Shown here one piece after another: positions 17,235 to 26,168 of a stretch of 52,373 nt of DNA. Position 1 is the stretch's first letter, and the number at the start of each line of letters is the position of its first letter. Origin of the DNA: CAKOTZ01 sp964489885 (GTDB taxonomy: Bacteria > Bacillota > Clostridia > TANB77 > CAG-508). The notes under the pieces are model-generated. The model saw only the letters and a program-made list of their open reading frames with translations, was not told where the DNA came from and ran no database searches. The translations under genes and the position numbers were made by a program. The stretch covers positions 1 to 52,373 of the forward strand of contig CAZAZX010000010.1 of the NCBI GenBank assembly GCA_964489885.1. Reading direction: 5' to 3'.

Positions 17235-17942
17235 TTGGAAATAGCATATAAAAGAATTTTGTTAAAAATAAGTGGGGAGGCATTAGCTGGAAAAAACAAT
17301 GGGGGAATTGATTCAGAAACTTTAGGAAAAATCTGTGATCAAATTAAAGTACTAAAAGACCTTGGAACAGATATTCTTATAGTAGTTGGCGGAGGAAACT
17401 TTTGGAGAGGCAGAAATAGCAATGAAATAGAAAGAACTACATCAGATTATATGGGAATGCTTGCAACAAGTATAAATGCCTTAGCAATACAATCTGCATT
17501 GGAAGCAAGAGGTATGGATACAAGGGTGCAAACTGCAATTGAAATGAGGGAAATTGCAGAACCATATATTAGAAGAAAGGCAATGCAACATTTAGTAAAA
17601 GGGCGAATAGTAATTTTTGCCTGTGGCACTGGAAATCCATTTTTTTCTACAGATACAACTGCAGCATTAAGGGCAGCCGAAATGGAAGCAGATGTTATTT
17701 TATTTGCAAAAACAACAGATGGAATATATAGTGATGACCCAAAGAAAAATCAAAATGCAGTAAAATATGAACAAATATCATACTTAGATATTATAAATAA
17801 TAATTTAAAAGTTGTGGATTCCACAGCAACGTCTTTATGTATGGATAATAAAATTCCATTTATAATTTTTGGTATAGATGACCCAGAAAATATGGTAAAA
17901 ATAGTAAAGGGAGATAGTTCGATTGGAACTATAGTTAAATAG
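17235..17942 (+). CDS. pyrH: UMP kinase
   Basis: Hexameric bacterial UMP kinase of 235 residues in pyrimidine nucleotide synthesis. Signatures are RILLKISGEALAG, VVGGGNFWRGR and the nucleotide loop FACGTGNPFFSTDTTAALRA. The start is TTG at 17235, preceded by GAGGAAG; no ATG fits. It opens the pyrH-frr-uppS-cdsA-rseP operon, an arrangement widely conserved in bacteria. Confidence 0.95.
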   Translation: MEIAYKRILLKISGEALAGKNNGGIDSETLGKICDQIKVLKDLGTDILIVVGGGNFWRGRNSNEIERTTSDYMGMLATSINALAIQSALEARGMDTRVQTAIEMREIAEPYIRRKAMQHLVKGRIVIFACGTGNPFFSTDTTAALRAAEMEADVILFAKTTDGIYSDDPKKNQNAVKYEQISYLDIINNNLKVVDSTATSLCMDNKIPFIIFGIDDPENMVKIVKGDSSIGTIVK

Positions 17943-17961
17943 AGAAAGAGGTAAGTTAATT

Positions 17962-18513
17962 ATGTCAGATTACAAAAATCTAGAAGAAAAAATGAATAAA
18001 ACAATTAGTGTTTTAGAAGAAAAATTTTCAGAAATTAGAGCTGGAAGAGCTAACCCAGCAATATTAAATAAAGTTAAAATTGATTATTATGGAGTACAAA
18101 CACCTATCAATCAAGTAGCAGGAATATCAGTTCCAGAAGCAAGACTTATTGTAATTCAACCATGGGATGTTAGTATTTTAAAAGAAATAGAAAAAGAAAT
18201 ACTAAAAGCTGATATTGGAATAAATCCTAATAATGATGGCAAAGTTATACGTTTAGCTTTTCCTGAACTTACAGAAGAAAGAAGAAAGGAATTAGTAAAA
18301 GACATTAAGAAAATAGCAGAAGAAGCTAAAGTGTCAATTCGTTCAATTAGAAGAGAAGGAATAGATGAATATAAATCAATGCAAAAAGAAGGACTTATTA
18401 CTGAAGATGACTTGAAAAAAGCAGAAGATGATATTCAACAAATAACAGACAAAAAGATTGCTCAAATTGATGAAGTATTTGAAAATAAAGAAAAAGAAAT
18501 AATGTCTGTTTAA
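17962..18513 (+). CDS. frr: Ribosome recycling factor
   Basis: A 183-residue protein that, with EF-G, splits post-termination ribosomes. Signatures are RAGRANPAILNKVKIDYYG and a long coiled-coil C-terminus. It lies 19 bases after pyrH with AAAGAGGTAAG as the ribosome site. Confidence 0.96.
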   Translation: MSDYKNLEEKMNKTISVLEEKFSEIRAGRANPAILNKVKIDYYGVQTPINQVAGISVPEARLIVIQPWDVSILKEIEKEILKADIGINPNNDGKVIRLAFPELTEERRKELVKDIKKIAEEAKVSIRSIRREGIDEYKSMQKEGLITEDDLKKAEDDIQQITDKKIAQIDEVFENKEKEIMSV

Positions 18514-18565
18514 ATAAAATATTAATTTTTAATAATAGAAATTAATACTTTAGGAAGGAAAAAGA

Positions 18566-19285
18566 ATGGAAGAAGATATAGATTATAATAATTTGCCACA
18601 GCATATTGCCATAATAATGGATGGAAATAGAAGATGGGCAAGAGAAAAAGGTTTAGATATAAAGCTTGGACATAAAAAAGGTGCTGAAAACTTAGAAAAC
18701 TTAGCACATTTTGCAAATAAAATTGGCTTGAAATATCTTACAGTGTATGCTTTTTCTACTGAAAATTGGAAAAGAACAGAAGAAGAAGTAAAAGCTTTAA
18801 TGATTTTATTAGAAAACTATCTTGAAGAATTTGCTAAAAAAGCAGATGCAGATAATATAAAAATTAATGTTCTTGGCGATTTAACAAGATTAAATATTAA
18901 ACTACAGAAAAAAATATCAAATGTCACAAATTTAACAAAAGAAAATACAGGATTAACTGTAAATATTGCATTTAATTATGGTGGAAGGGACGAAATTGTT
19001 CATGCTACTAAACAAATTGCAAGAGCAATAAAAAACGAAGATATTTCAATTAATGACATCAATGAGGAAATGATATCAAATAATTTATATACAAAGGGAC
19101 AACCAGATCCAGATTTATTAATAAGAACAGGTGGAGAATTACGAATAAGCAATTTTTTACCTTGGCAAATAGTTTACTCTGAATTCTATTTTTCTAATAA
19201 ATATTGGCCAGATTTTCAAGAAAATGAATTATTAGAAGCGATAAAAGAATATCAAAGAAGAAATAGAAGATTTGGGGGTAAATAA
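18566..19285 (+). CDS. uppS: Undecaprenyl diphosphate synthase
   Basis: Cis-prenyltransferase of 239 residues making the C55 lipid carrier for cell wall synthesis. IAIIMDGNRRWA with the catalytic Asp, GLKYLTVYAFSTENWKR and the C-terminal RTGGELRISNFLPWQ are all present. The ribosome site is AGGAAGGA. A short copy of the dispersed repeat starts at its stop codon. Confidence 0.96.
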   Translation: MEEDIDYNNLPQHIAIIMDGNRRWAREKGLDIKLGHKKGAENLENLAHFANKIGLKYLTVYAFSTENWKRTEEEVKALMILLENYLEEFAKKADADNIKINVLGDLTRLNIKLQKKISNVTNLTKENTGLTVNIAFNYGGRDEIVHATKQIARAIKNEDISINDINEEMISNNLYTKGQPDPDLLIRTGGELRISNFLPWQIVYSEFYFSNKYWPDFQENELLEAIKEYQRRNRRFGGK

Positions 19286-19319
19286 AAAAACGACACACCT
19301 TGTTGTTTCACAATAAAAG
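19286..19319 (-). repeat. Dispersed repeat, short form, between uppS and cdsA
   Basis: Reverse-strand copy: on the minus strand TTTTATTGTGAAACAACAAG followed directly by GTGTGTCG and T residues. It lacks the internal hairpin of the full-length copies. It creates an open frame (MLFHNK) upstream of the true cdsA start that can mislead gene callers. Confidence 0.75.
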
Positions 19320-19335
19320 CGGAAGGAGAATAAAT

Positions 19336-20127
19336 GTGGATATAAAACGTTTTATTTCAGGCATTTTAGGATTCCCTTTAGTTGCTGTACTGTTTATTTT
19401 TGGAAATAATTATGTTGTAGATATTACCTGTGCAGTAATTGCAATAATGGGGTTATATGAATTTTATAATGCATTTAAAGATAAAGCAAAACCAATTGCT
19501 GAAGTTGGCTATTTTTCAGCTTTATTTATTGCTGGATTACATATTATAAATTATCATTGGTGGCTATTATATTTGCCTATTTTAATATTATTAGCATTTT
19601 TAAAAGTAATTTTAACAAAAATGAAATTTAATATTAATGATTTGGCAATCACTATTTTAGGTATAGTATATATTGTAGGCTCTATAGCTTTTATACCATT
19701 GATACATGGTTTAGAACATGGAAAAATTTTAGTATGGTATATATTTTTAGCAGCTTGGGGTACAGATATATTTGCTTATCTTATTGGTGTCAAATTTGGA
19801 AAACATAAATTTAGTAAAATTAGCCCTAAAAAGAGCATAGAAGGCTGTATAGGAGGAATTATAGGGGCAATAATTTTTATGCTTGTTTATACAATTTGTG
19901 TTAATAATTTATTTAATTTAGGTATATCATATATATATATAGCAATTATAGCTATAGTTTTAAGTGTTATAGGACAAATTGGAGATTTTGCAGCTTCAAC
20001 TATAAAAAGGTATGCTGGAATAAAAGATTTTAGTAATTTAATACCAGGACATGGAGGGCTACTAGATCGTATGGACAGTGTTATGTTTGTTGCTCCATTT
20101 ATATACTTATTTTTTGTATTAATGTAA
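19336..20127 (+). CDS. cdsA: Phosphatidate cytidylyltransferase
   Basis: Integral membrane enzyme making CDP-diacylglycerol for phospholipid synthesis. About seven or eight hydrophobic helices, and the C-terminal signature (IKDFSNLIPGHGGLLDRMDS) with the metal-binding Asp. I choose GTG at 19336 (263 residues) because GGAAGGAG precedes it. The frame continues upstream only through a repeat element copy. Confidence 0.93.
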   Translation: MDIKRFISGILGFPLVAVLFIFGNNYVVDITCAVIAIMGLYEFYNAFKDKAKPIAEVGYFSALFIAGLHIINYHWWLLYLPILILLAFLKVILTKMKFNINDLAITILGIVYIVGSIAFIPLIHGLEHGKILVWYIFLAAWGTDIFAYLIGVKFGKHKFSKISPKKSIEGCIGGIIGAIIFMLVYTICVNNLFNLGISYIYIAIIAIVLSVIGQIGDFAASTIKRYAGIKDFSNLIPGHGGLLDRMDSVMFVAPFIYLFFVLM

Positions 20128-20160
20128 AAATCCGACCCACCTTGTTGTTTCACAATAAAA
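20128..20160 (-). repeat. Dispersed repeat, short form, between cdsA and rseP
   Basis: On the minus strand TTTTATTGTGAAACAACAAG is followed by GTGGGTCGGATTTTT. The 3' half matches that of the full-length copies exactly at GGTGGGTCGG, but the hairpin between the halves is missing. Confidence 0.8.
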
Positions 20161-20174
20161 ATCTAGGAGGAATT

Positions 20175-21437
20175 TTGATTAGTTTTTTAATAACAGCAAT
20201 TAAATTTATATTTTTATTAGGCTTTCTTGTACTAATACACGAAGGAGGTCATTTTATTGTTGCAAAATTGTGCAAAGTAAAGGTGCATGATTTTGCAATT
20301 GGTTTTGGCCCAATTATTCTTAAAAAGAAAAAAGGAGATACTTTATATAGTTTAAGATTATTTCCATTAGGTGGCTTTGTCAGAATGGAAGGTGAAGAAA
20401 AACTATCTGAAGACGAAGGATCGTTTAGTAAAAAAAGTGTACCTCAAAGAATTGCAATCGTTATGGCAGGGGCAACTGTTAATATTCTATTTGGCTTATT
20501 AGTGTATTTTATATTGGTTTCAAGTACAAGCAATTATGTTTCTAATAAAGTGGAAACAGTAGAAAGTGGTTATGGCGCAGAAATTTCAGGAATTTTACCA
20601 AACGATGAAATAATTGAAATTAATGGTAAAAACATTCATTTGAGATCAGATATGCAAGAGATAATGTCAAGCTCAAATGGTGAAGAGGTTGAAGTTAAAT
20701 TTAAGAGAAATGATGAAATATTTACATTGAATGTTTTGCCTACAAAAAAAGAAGCTAAAAGCACAGGTATATATTTCTCAAATGGAAAAGAAGAACAGTC
20801 AACTAAAATCGTTGCTGTTTACCCAGATAGCCCAGCTGAAAAAGCAGGTTTAAAACAAAATGATATTATAATAAAAGTTAATGGAGAATATGTAGAAAAT
20901 GCCCCATATAAGGCAGTAGAGCTTACTCAAAATGCAAGTGAATCAGAAATTGAATATACAATTATTAGAAATAATAGCGAATTAAATATAAAGGTAACTC
21001 CTAATATTATAAATCAATATTATTTAGGCGTAACATTTAGCCCAGCTGAAAAAAGTTTTGTAAATAATATAAAATACGGCTTTTGGGATACATTAGATTT
21101 TTCGGTATCCATTGTTGATAATTTAAAAATGTTATTTTCTGGAAAAGTGTCAACAGATCAGTTAATGGGACCAATAGGAATCTCAACACTTGTTGCAGAT
21201 ACAAATGGTATAGTAGAGTTTATATATTTATTGGCTTTAATTTCACTTTCATTAGGTGTAACTAACCTAATTCCGATACCTCCATTAGATGGCTGGAAGG
21301 TAGTATTATATATAATTGAGGGAATTAGAAAAAAACCAATGAATGAAAATTTACAGATACAAATAGAATCATTAGGATTTTTATTTATGATTCTTTTATC
21401 AATTTATGTTGCATATAACGATATATTAAGAATTTAA
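20175..21437 (+). CDS. rseP: Site-2 zinc metalloprotease RseP family
   Basis: Membrane-embedded M50 protease of about 420 residues. It has HEGGHF in the first helix, a PDZ domain in the middle (AVYPDSPAEKAGLKQNDIII) and the second metal motif LIPIPPLDGWKV near the end. It cleaves membrane-bound regulators such as anti-sigma factors and residual signal peptides. I place the start at TTG 20175, four bases after AGGAGG; the upstream part of the frame is repeat element. Last of the conserved operon. Confidence 0.92.
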   Translation: MISFLITAIKFIFLLGFLVLIHEGGHFIVAKLCKVKVHDFAIGFGPIILKKKKGDTLYSLRLFPLGGFVRMEGEEKLSEDEGSFSKKSVPQRIAIVMAGATVNILFGLLVYFILVSSTSNYVSNKVETVESGYGAEISGILPNDEIIEINGKNIHLRSDMQEIMSSSNGEEVEVKFKRNDEIFTLNVLPTKKEAKSTGIYFSNGKEEQSTKIVAVYPDSPAEKAGLKQNDIIIKVNGEYVENAPYKAVELTQNASESEIEYTIIRNNSELNIKVTPNIINQYYLGVTFSPAEKSFVNNIKYGFWDTLDFSVSIVDNLKMLFSGKVSTDQLMGPIGISTLVADTNGIVEFIYLLALISLSLGVTNLIPIPPLDGWKVVLYIIEGIRKKPMNENLQIQIESLGFLFMILLSIYVAYNDILRI

Positions 21438-21447
21438 GGAGAAAGAT

Positions 21448-22116
21448 ATGAAAGCTTTAGTAATAGAAGATGACAGTATTTTATCTGAAACAATTTGTCA
21501 AGTTATTGCTTCACTTTTTAGCACAGAACAAGCAATGGACGGGGAAGAAGGGGTTTTATTTGCAAAACAAGATATATATGATGTTATAATTTTAGATTTA
21601 ATGATGCCAAGAATGAATGGATATGAAGTTTTAGCAGAATTAAGAAAAGAAAAAATTTTTACCCCTGTATTAATATTAACTGCTAAGGATGGTTTACAAG
21701 ACAAAATAAAAGGATTTAGACTAGGAGCAGATGATTATTTAGTAAAGCCATTTGAAAGAGAAGAGCTTCTTGCAAGATTAGAAGCAATTGTAAGAAGAAC
21801 CAATGGTACATATTCTGAAAATGCAGTTTCCTTTGAAGGATTAACATTAAATTTACAAAATAGAAAAGCAAGCATTGATGGACAGGAAATTTTATTGCAG
21901 GGAAAACAATTTGATGTTTTGGAGTATTTAGTTAATCATACAAATACAATATTAACAAAGGAGCAAATATTTGATAAAATATGGGGTTTTGAAAGTGAAA
22001 CAACTACAAATGTTGTTGAGGTATATGCAAGTGCACTTAGAAAAACTTTAAAAAAATATGGATATGATAAATACTTTAAAACAGTAAGAAATGTAGGATA
22101 TATTTGGTCAAAATAG
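21448..22116 (+). CDS. OmpR-family response regulator
   Basis: A 222-residue regulator. The receiver domain has the acidic pair in VIEDDS, phospho-acceptor Asp50 (VIILDLMMPRMNGYE) and the Lys in DDYLVKPFE. A winged-helix DNA-binding domain ends with TVRNVGYIW. It lies 10 bases after rseP and 19 before the histidine kinase. The target genes are not evident. Confidence 0.93.
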   Translation: MKALVIEDDSILSETICQVIASLFSTEQAMDGEEGVLFAKQDIYDVIILDLMMPRMNGYEVLAELRKEKIFTPVLILTAKDGLQDKIKGFRLGADDYLVKPFEREELLARLEAIVRRTNGTYSENAVSFEGLTLNLQNRKASIDGQEILLQGKQFDVLEYLVNHTNTILTKEQIFDKIWGFESETTTNVVEVYASALRKTLKKYGYDKYFKTVRNVGYIWSK

Positions 22117-22135
22117 ATTGGAAGTGAAAGAATAA

Positions 22136-23434
22136 TTGAGCGAAGAAAAGTTAATAAAAAAGCAATTATTAAAAAGTATGTTATATAATTTAGTAACATT
22201 TACTCTTCTATTTTCTGTATTTGGAATAATTATTTTTGGAACATTAAAAACTTTTTTATATCAATCTTCAATGGATGAACTAAATGAGTCAAAAGCTCAC
22301 TTTTCAAACATTCAAAAACCTAATGGCGAAAGACCAATTATACCTGAAAAAAACGAAATCGGCAAATTTGATAAAATAGGGAATAAAAACGATATACCAA
22401 ATCCAAGAATTATAGATATTCAAAGAGATGAGAATGGCAATATAATAAATCAAGATGAAATAGGTATATTTTATGAGAATTACATATCAGAAATAAAATT
22501 TAATACAAATAACCTAGATGAAATAGTAGAAATTTGTATAAATAATAAATATTATTATAGAATGTTAACTTTTAAAACCACTGATGAAAATAATGAAACA
22601 AAGTATATTCAATTATTAGTTAATATAGATTCAGAAAAAAATATTTTAGACAACTTTTTACAAGTTTTAAGTATAGGGATAGTTGTAACAGTTATACTTG
22701 CAATTATTGCAAGCTATATTCTTTCTAAAAAAACATTAAAACCAATAATTTTATCTTGGCAAAAACAAACAGAATTTGTTCAAAATGCATCTCACGAATT
22801 AAGAACTCCATTAACAATAATTCAGGCAAAACAAGAGCTATTATTGCAGGAGCCAAATAGTAAGATAATTGACAAATCTGAAGAAATAAGATTAACTTTA
22901 AATGAAACAAAGAGATTAACAAAATTAACTAAAGATTTAATGATGCTTGCAAGAGCGGATTCTAATAATATTCAATTAAGTAAAGAAGCAATAAATATTG
23001 ATAACTTTTTAAAAGAAATATCAATGCCATATATTGAATTTGCTGCATTACAAAATAAAAAATTAAATTTAAACTTAAATTACAAAAATGAAATACAGAT
23101 TGATTCTTCAAGAATTCATGAATTAATTGTAATTTTATTAGATAATGCAATTAAATACACAAAAGAGGGAGATACTATAGAAATTGCAACATTTTTAAAA
23201 GATAACAAATGTGTTATTGAAGTAAAGGATACAGGAATAGGAATAAGCGATGAAGGAAAAAAGCATATATTTGAAAGATTTTATAGAGAGGATAAGGCAC
23301 GTTCAAGGCAAACAGGAGGAACTGGATTGGGACTTTCAATAGCATATTTTATAGTAGAAGCTCATGGTGGAACAATAAAAGTTGAAGATAATATTCCAAA
23401 GGGGGCAATTTTTGAAATAAAATTGCCAAAATAA
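22136..23434 (+). CDS. Sensor histidine kinase
   Basis: Partner of the preceding regulator; 432 residues. Membrane helices at about 17-39 and 176-197 enclose an extracellular sensor region. HAMP-like linker, then HisKA with His220 (NASHELRTPLT) and a HATPase domain with DNAIKYT, DTGIGI and GGTGLGLSIA. The start is TTG at 22136; GGAAGTGAAAG upstream is a plausible ribosome site. Confidence 0.92.
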   Translation: MSEEKLIKKQLLKSMLYNLVTFTLLFSVFGIIIFGTLKTFLYQSSMDELNESKAHFSNIQKPNGERPIIPEKNEIGKFDKIGNKNDIPNPRIIDIQRDENGNIINQDEIGIFYENYISEIKFNTNNLDEIVEICINNKYYYRMLTFKTTDENNETKYIQLLVNIDSEKNILDNFLQVLSIGIVVTVILAIIASYILSKKTLKPIILSWQKQTEFVQNASHELRTPLTIIQAKQELLLQEPNSKIIDKSEEIRLTLNETKRLTKLTKDLMMLARADSNNIQLSKEAINIDNFLKEISMPYIEFAALQNKKLNLNLNYKNEIQIDSSRIHELIVILLDNAIKYTKEGDTIEIATFLKDNKCVIEVKDTGIGISDEGKKHIFERFYREDKARSRQTGGTGLGLSIAYFIVEAHGGTIKVEDNIPKGAIFEIKLPK

Positions 23435-23466
23435 ATAAGGCTCACCTTGTTGTTTTACAATAAGAG
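23435..23466 (-). repeat. Dispersed repeat, short degenerate form
   Basis: On the minus strand TTATTGTAAAACAACAAGGTGAGCC, directly after the kinase gene. One change in the loop (GAAAC to AAAAC) relative to the cdsA copies. Confidence 0.65.
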
Positions 23467-23489
23467 AAACGTCATTATTTTATTGTATT

Positions 23490-23699
23490 TATATAAAGAA
23501 TTTCAAATATATTTATTTTTCTTCTTTTTTATCTTTTTCTTTTTNNNNNNNNNNNNNNNNNNNNNNNNNNNNNNNNNNNNNNNNNNNNNNNNNNNNNNNN
23601 NNNNNNNNNNNNNNNNNNNNNNNNNNNNNNNNNNNNNNNNNNNNTATATAAAGAATTTCAAATATATTTATTTTTCTTCTTTTTTATCTTTTTCTTTTT
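23490..23699. other. Scaffold gap with identical 55-base flanks
   Basis: Positions 23545-23644 are exactly 100 N. The 55 bases before the gap (23490-23544) and the 55 after it (23645-23699) are the same sequence. The two contigs therefore appear to overlap, and the gap probably has no real length. Confidence 0.9.
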
Positions 23700-23841
23700 T
23701 ACTTTTTTTATCATCTTTATCTTTTTTTAAAAATGTTTCTATATCTTCACTAATTCCGTCTAAATCAATTTCAAGACCTGCTTCTTTTAGGTTTCTTGAA
23801 AGTTCTAAATCTTTATAATTATCATTCTTTTTTGTTAACAT
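23668..23841 (-). CDS. 57-residue lysine-rich protein
   Basis: Starts MLTKKNDNYKDLELSRNLKE, has an acidic middle (EIDLDGISEDIETF) and ends in a KKDK/KEKDKKEEK tail. The start is preceded by AGGAAGGTGA. Native codon use. The low-complexity tail lies exactly in the sequence duplicated at the gap edge, which explains the assembly break. Function unknown. Confidence 0.65.
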   Translation of the reverse strand: MLTKKNDNYKDLELSRNLKEAGLEIDLDGISEDIETFLKKDKDDKKSKKEKDKKEEK

Positions 23842-23884
23842 AAAATAAATTCACCTTCCTAGAATAGTATAACATATTAAATAA

Positions 23885-23919
23885 AAAAAATAAACCCCCC
23901 CAACTGTATCAGTTGGGGG
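23885..23919 (-). terminator. Terminator of the 24.0-kb gene
   Basis: CCCCCAACTG pairs with CAGTTGGGGG around a TAT loop. On the minus strand a long T-rich run follows. Confidence 0.85.
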
Positions 23920-23951
23920 TGGAGACAAATTTTAAAGTCACGAGTCACGAG

Positions 23952-24176
23952 TCACGCGAAATCCACGATGGCCATGTCGCATGACAATGCGACAACCGAC
24001 ACCTGCGGGTGTTCGTACAGGAATTTTAGACTGCGCCGTGCATTCTTAACATGTACGGCCGCGATACCTTTCTTGTACTTCACTGCAACAACAGTGAAAC
24101 GACGAATGCGAGATTTCAGAACCATCACTGCGTTTTCACGTGTCAATCCATTCTGAACTTGGTTCTTACCTTCCAT
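23952..24176 (-). CDS. Basic 74-residue protein, atypical composition
   Basis: A compact, strongly basic protein (MEGKNQVQNGLTREN, then KSRIRRF, KYKKG, KNARRSLKF) with alternating hydrophobic strands (FTVVAV, VSVVALS). It looks like a small nucleic-acid-binding or alpha/beta protein, but I cannot assign a family. The ribosome site GAGGAGG and a TTGAAA-17-TATAAT promoter lie upstream. G+C is far above neighbours. Just past the stop a CGTGACT heptamer occurs three times in tandem, giving TGA in all three frames. Confidence 0.7.
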   Translation of the reverse strand: MEGKNQVQNGLTRENAVMVLKSRIRRFTVVAVKYKKGIAAVHVKNARRSLKFLYEHPQVSVVALSCDMAIVDFA

Positions 24177-24223
24177 ACTATTGCCTCCTCAATTAAAAAG
24201 AGTTAATAACCTCTGATATATTT

Positions 24224-24252
24224 ATTATACAACAAATTTGGAAAATTTTCAA
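24224..24252 (-). promoter_or_regulatory. Promoter of the 24.0-kb gene
   Basis: Minus strand TTGAAA, 17 bases, TATAAT. A TTTACATAA motif lies about 28 bases upstream of the -35 (24280-24288). Confidence 0.75.
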
Positions 24253-24308
24253 TAGATATTTCACAACTCAATAATTGATTTATGTAAACAAAGCATTTAA
24301 AAAGAAAG

Positions 24309-24339
24309 ACCGGCTATCTAAAATTACTTGATAGCCGGT
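24309..24339 (-). terminator. Terminator of the 24.4-kb gene
   Basis: ACCGGCTATC pairs with GATAGCCGGT across an 11-base loop; on the minus strand CTTTCTTTTT follows. Confidence 0.8.
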
Positions 24340-24365
24340 AAAAGGACGATTCAGAGACGTTTGAT

Positions 24366-24599
24366 TTATGCGGATTCTTTAACCGCAACAATATGCATAT
24401 CGCGGTCAAAAGCAATCTGGTCGATTGCGCGGTTGACAGTCAGTTCTTTCAATGCCTCATTGGCATTGATGACCAACTGGCCGATCCATGTAGACGGGCA
24501 GGCCATTGCAATGAAGTGGTATGCCTTGAGAACTTCTTCGCAATAGCAGATCGCATAATAACGATCCAGAAGATTGCCATTTCTTGGATCCTCGTACAT
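24366..24599 (-). CDS. 77-residue protein, atypical composition
   Basis: Starts MYEDPRNGNLLDRYYAICY and continues with aromatic and acidic residues, probably a small helical cytoplasmic protein. The start is set by GAGAGG nine bases upstream; an earlier in-frame ATG lies too close to that site. TTGACA-17-TATAAT promoter and own terminator. G+C-rich codons contrast with the AT-rich flanks. Family not recognised. Confidence 0.68.
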   Translation of the reverse strand: MYEDPRNGNLLDRYYAICYCEEVLKAYHFIAMACPSTWIGQLVINANEALKELTVNRAIDQIAFDRDMHIVAVKESA

Positions 24600-24648
24600 A
24601 AAAATCATCCTCTCTACTGTACGAATATATAAAAAACTTTGTATATTA

Positions 24649-24677
24649 ATTATAAAACTTAAAATATAAATTGTCAA
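24649..24677 (-). promoter_or_regulatory. Promoter of the 24.4-kb gene
   Basis: Minus strand TTGACA, 17 bases, TATAAT, a perfect consensus. A TTATGTAAA motif lies about 18 bases upstream of the -35 (24696-24704). Confidence 0.8.
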
Positions 24678-24777
24678 TATTTTACGATGAAAAAGTTTAC
24701 ATAAATTAAAAAATGAAATAAAGAAAAGTAATATATTATAAATTTATAATAAAATGTAAAATATCAATAAACTTGCA

Positions 24778-26070
24778 TTATATGCAGAATACTGCATATA
24801 ATGGAACAGATTTGATGTCGTTTTCAAATCCAAAGTTTTTTTCGGAAATTCTAATTGCATATTTAGGATTATACATTTTTATAAATAGATTTAGGCTTTT
24901 TGATTTTGTATGAGTACTGGTTTTTACTTCAATTGGTATTATATGGGTTTCTTTTTGTATCATGAAGTCAAGTTCAGCAATTCCATTTGATTCCCAATAA
25001 TATAAATTATATCCATTTGATCTTAATTCACTTGCAACATATTGTTCTGTAAGTGGCCCCATTGAAATCATTGTTGGCTGAGAATCTAAATCTATTTGAT
25101 ATAATGGATATTTCGCTTTATTTACAAACAAACCAACATCATTCATATATAATTTAAATGACGACAAATCTTTAAACATTTCTAATGGCAGATTTGGTGT
25201 TGCTTTATATACTTGAGTTACAATTCCACTATTTTTAAGCCAAGTGATTGCTTCTCCAAATATACTTGATGTCCCACCTTTTGCAACAACCTTATATTGA
25301 AATTTTTGATTTTCTTTTGCTAGTTGTACAGGTATTGAATCAAATGTTTCAATTATTCTGTTTGATAAACTACTATCTGCGTATTTTGTAGAATCCCTTT
25401 CATAAGATTCAAGGATTTCTGATTGTATGTCTATTGTAGAAATTATTTTTCCCTCATTTATATAAGTATTTATAACTTCAGGCATTCCACCAACGATAAG
25501 AAATGTTCTATATAACTTTAAACATAATTTATGGATATCATTATCAATTTTTTCGTTTCTTTCATAATGTTTTTTAATTTCTTCTATTAAATTTTCCTTC
25601 CCTAAAGACATTAAAAATTCTTTAAATGATAGGGGATACATATTTAACATTTGAACTTTTCCAACAGGGAAAGAATAGTTTATTCTGTTTATGGCGATTC
25701 CAAGTAATGACCCTGCAGAAATTATATGATATTCTGGGGAATTTTCATAAAAATATTTTAGAGAAGTTAAGGCTCTTTCATTTGATTGAATTTCATCAAA
25801 AAATATTAAAGTTTTTCCTGGTATTATTTTTTCACCATAAAAAAGTTCCAACTTGTTTATTATATATTTTGAATCAATATTATCTGAAATTTGATTGCTA
25901 AATGCCTGATTGGTTTCAAAGTTTACATAAATTAAATTTTCGTAATTTTCTTTTCCAAATTGTTTAATAATATATGTTTTTCCTACTTGTCTTGCACCAT
26001 GTACAATAAGTGGTTTTCTATTTTTTGAATTTTTCCATTTAATTAAGTCATCTGTAATTTCTCTTTTCAT
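24778..26070 (-). CDS. AAA ATPase with DUF4143 domain
   Basis: A 430-residue protein. N-terminal ATPase with Walker A GARQVGKTYII and Walker B TLIFFDEIQ. A helical middle and a C-terminal DUF4143 region with the nuclease-like signature ELDFMI and IIPIEVK follow. Family members are often mobile or defence-associated and their role is unknown. The start at 26070 follows GGAAGGTGA; the longer frame to 26118 lacks one. Monocistronic, divergent from the MATE gene. Confidence 0.9.
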   Translation of the reverse strand: MKREITDDLIKWKNSKNRKPLIVHGARQVGKTYIIKQFGKENYENLIYVNFETNQAFSNQISDNIDSKYIINKLELFYGEKIIPGKTLIFFDEIQSNERALTSLKYFYENSPEYHIISAGSLLGIAINRINYSFPVGKVQMLNMYPLSFKEFLMSLGKENLIEEIKKHYERNEKIDNDIHKLCLKLYRTFLIVGGMPEVINTYINEGKIISTIDIQSEILESYERDSTKYADSSLSNRIIETFDSIPVQLAKENQKFQYKVVAKGGTSSIFGEAITWLKNSGIVTQVYKATPNLPLEMFKDLSSFKLYMNDVGLFVNKAKYPLYQIDLDSQPTMISMGPLTEQYVASELRSNGYNLYYWESNGIAELDFMIQKETHIIPIEVKTSTHTKSKSLNLFIKMYNPKYAIRISEKNFGFENDIKSVPLYAVFCI

Positions 26071-26168
26071 AAAATCACCTTCCAAAAGAATTGTAACACA
26101 TAAGTTAAAAAAAATCAATTTAAAACAGTATTTTTATCAACTTATATATAAATTTTACATAAATTAAT

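Noticed and set aside
19300..19335. N-terminal extension MLFHNK... of CdsA
   Set aside because: It is translated repeat element; the GTG at 19336 has the ribosome site. The same applies to the RseP extension at 20142.
23447..23818. Long plus-strand frame running through the N gap
   Set aside because: It exists only because N codons are read through. The real coding strand there is the minus strand (57-residue gene).
24328..24632. Plus-strand frames opposite the 24.4-kb gene
   Set aside because: G+C-rich DNA has fewer stop codons, so antisense frames stay open. They lack ribosome sites, while the minus-strand gene has a promoter, ribosome site and terminator.
24778..26070. Defence island around the DUF4143 ATPase
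   Set aside because: No other defence-type gene is adjacent; DUF4143 proteins also occur alone.
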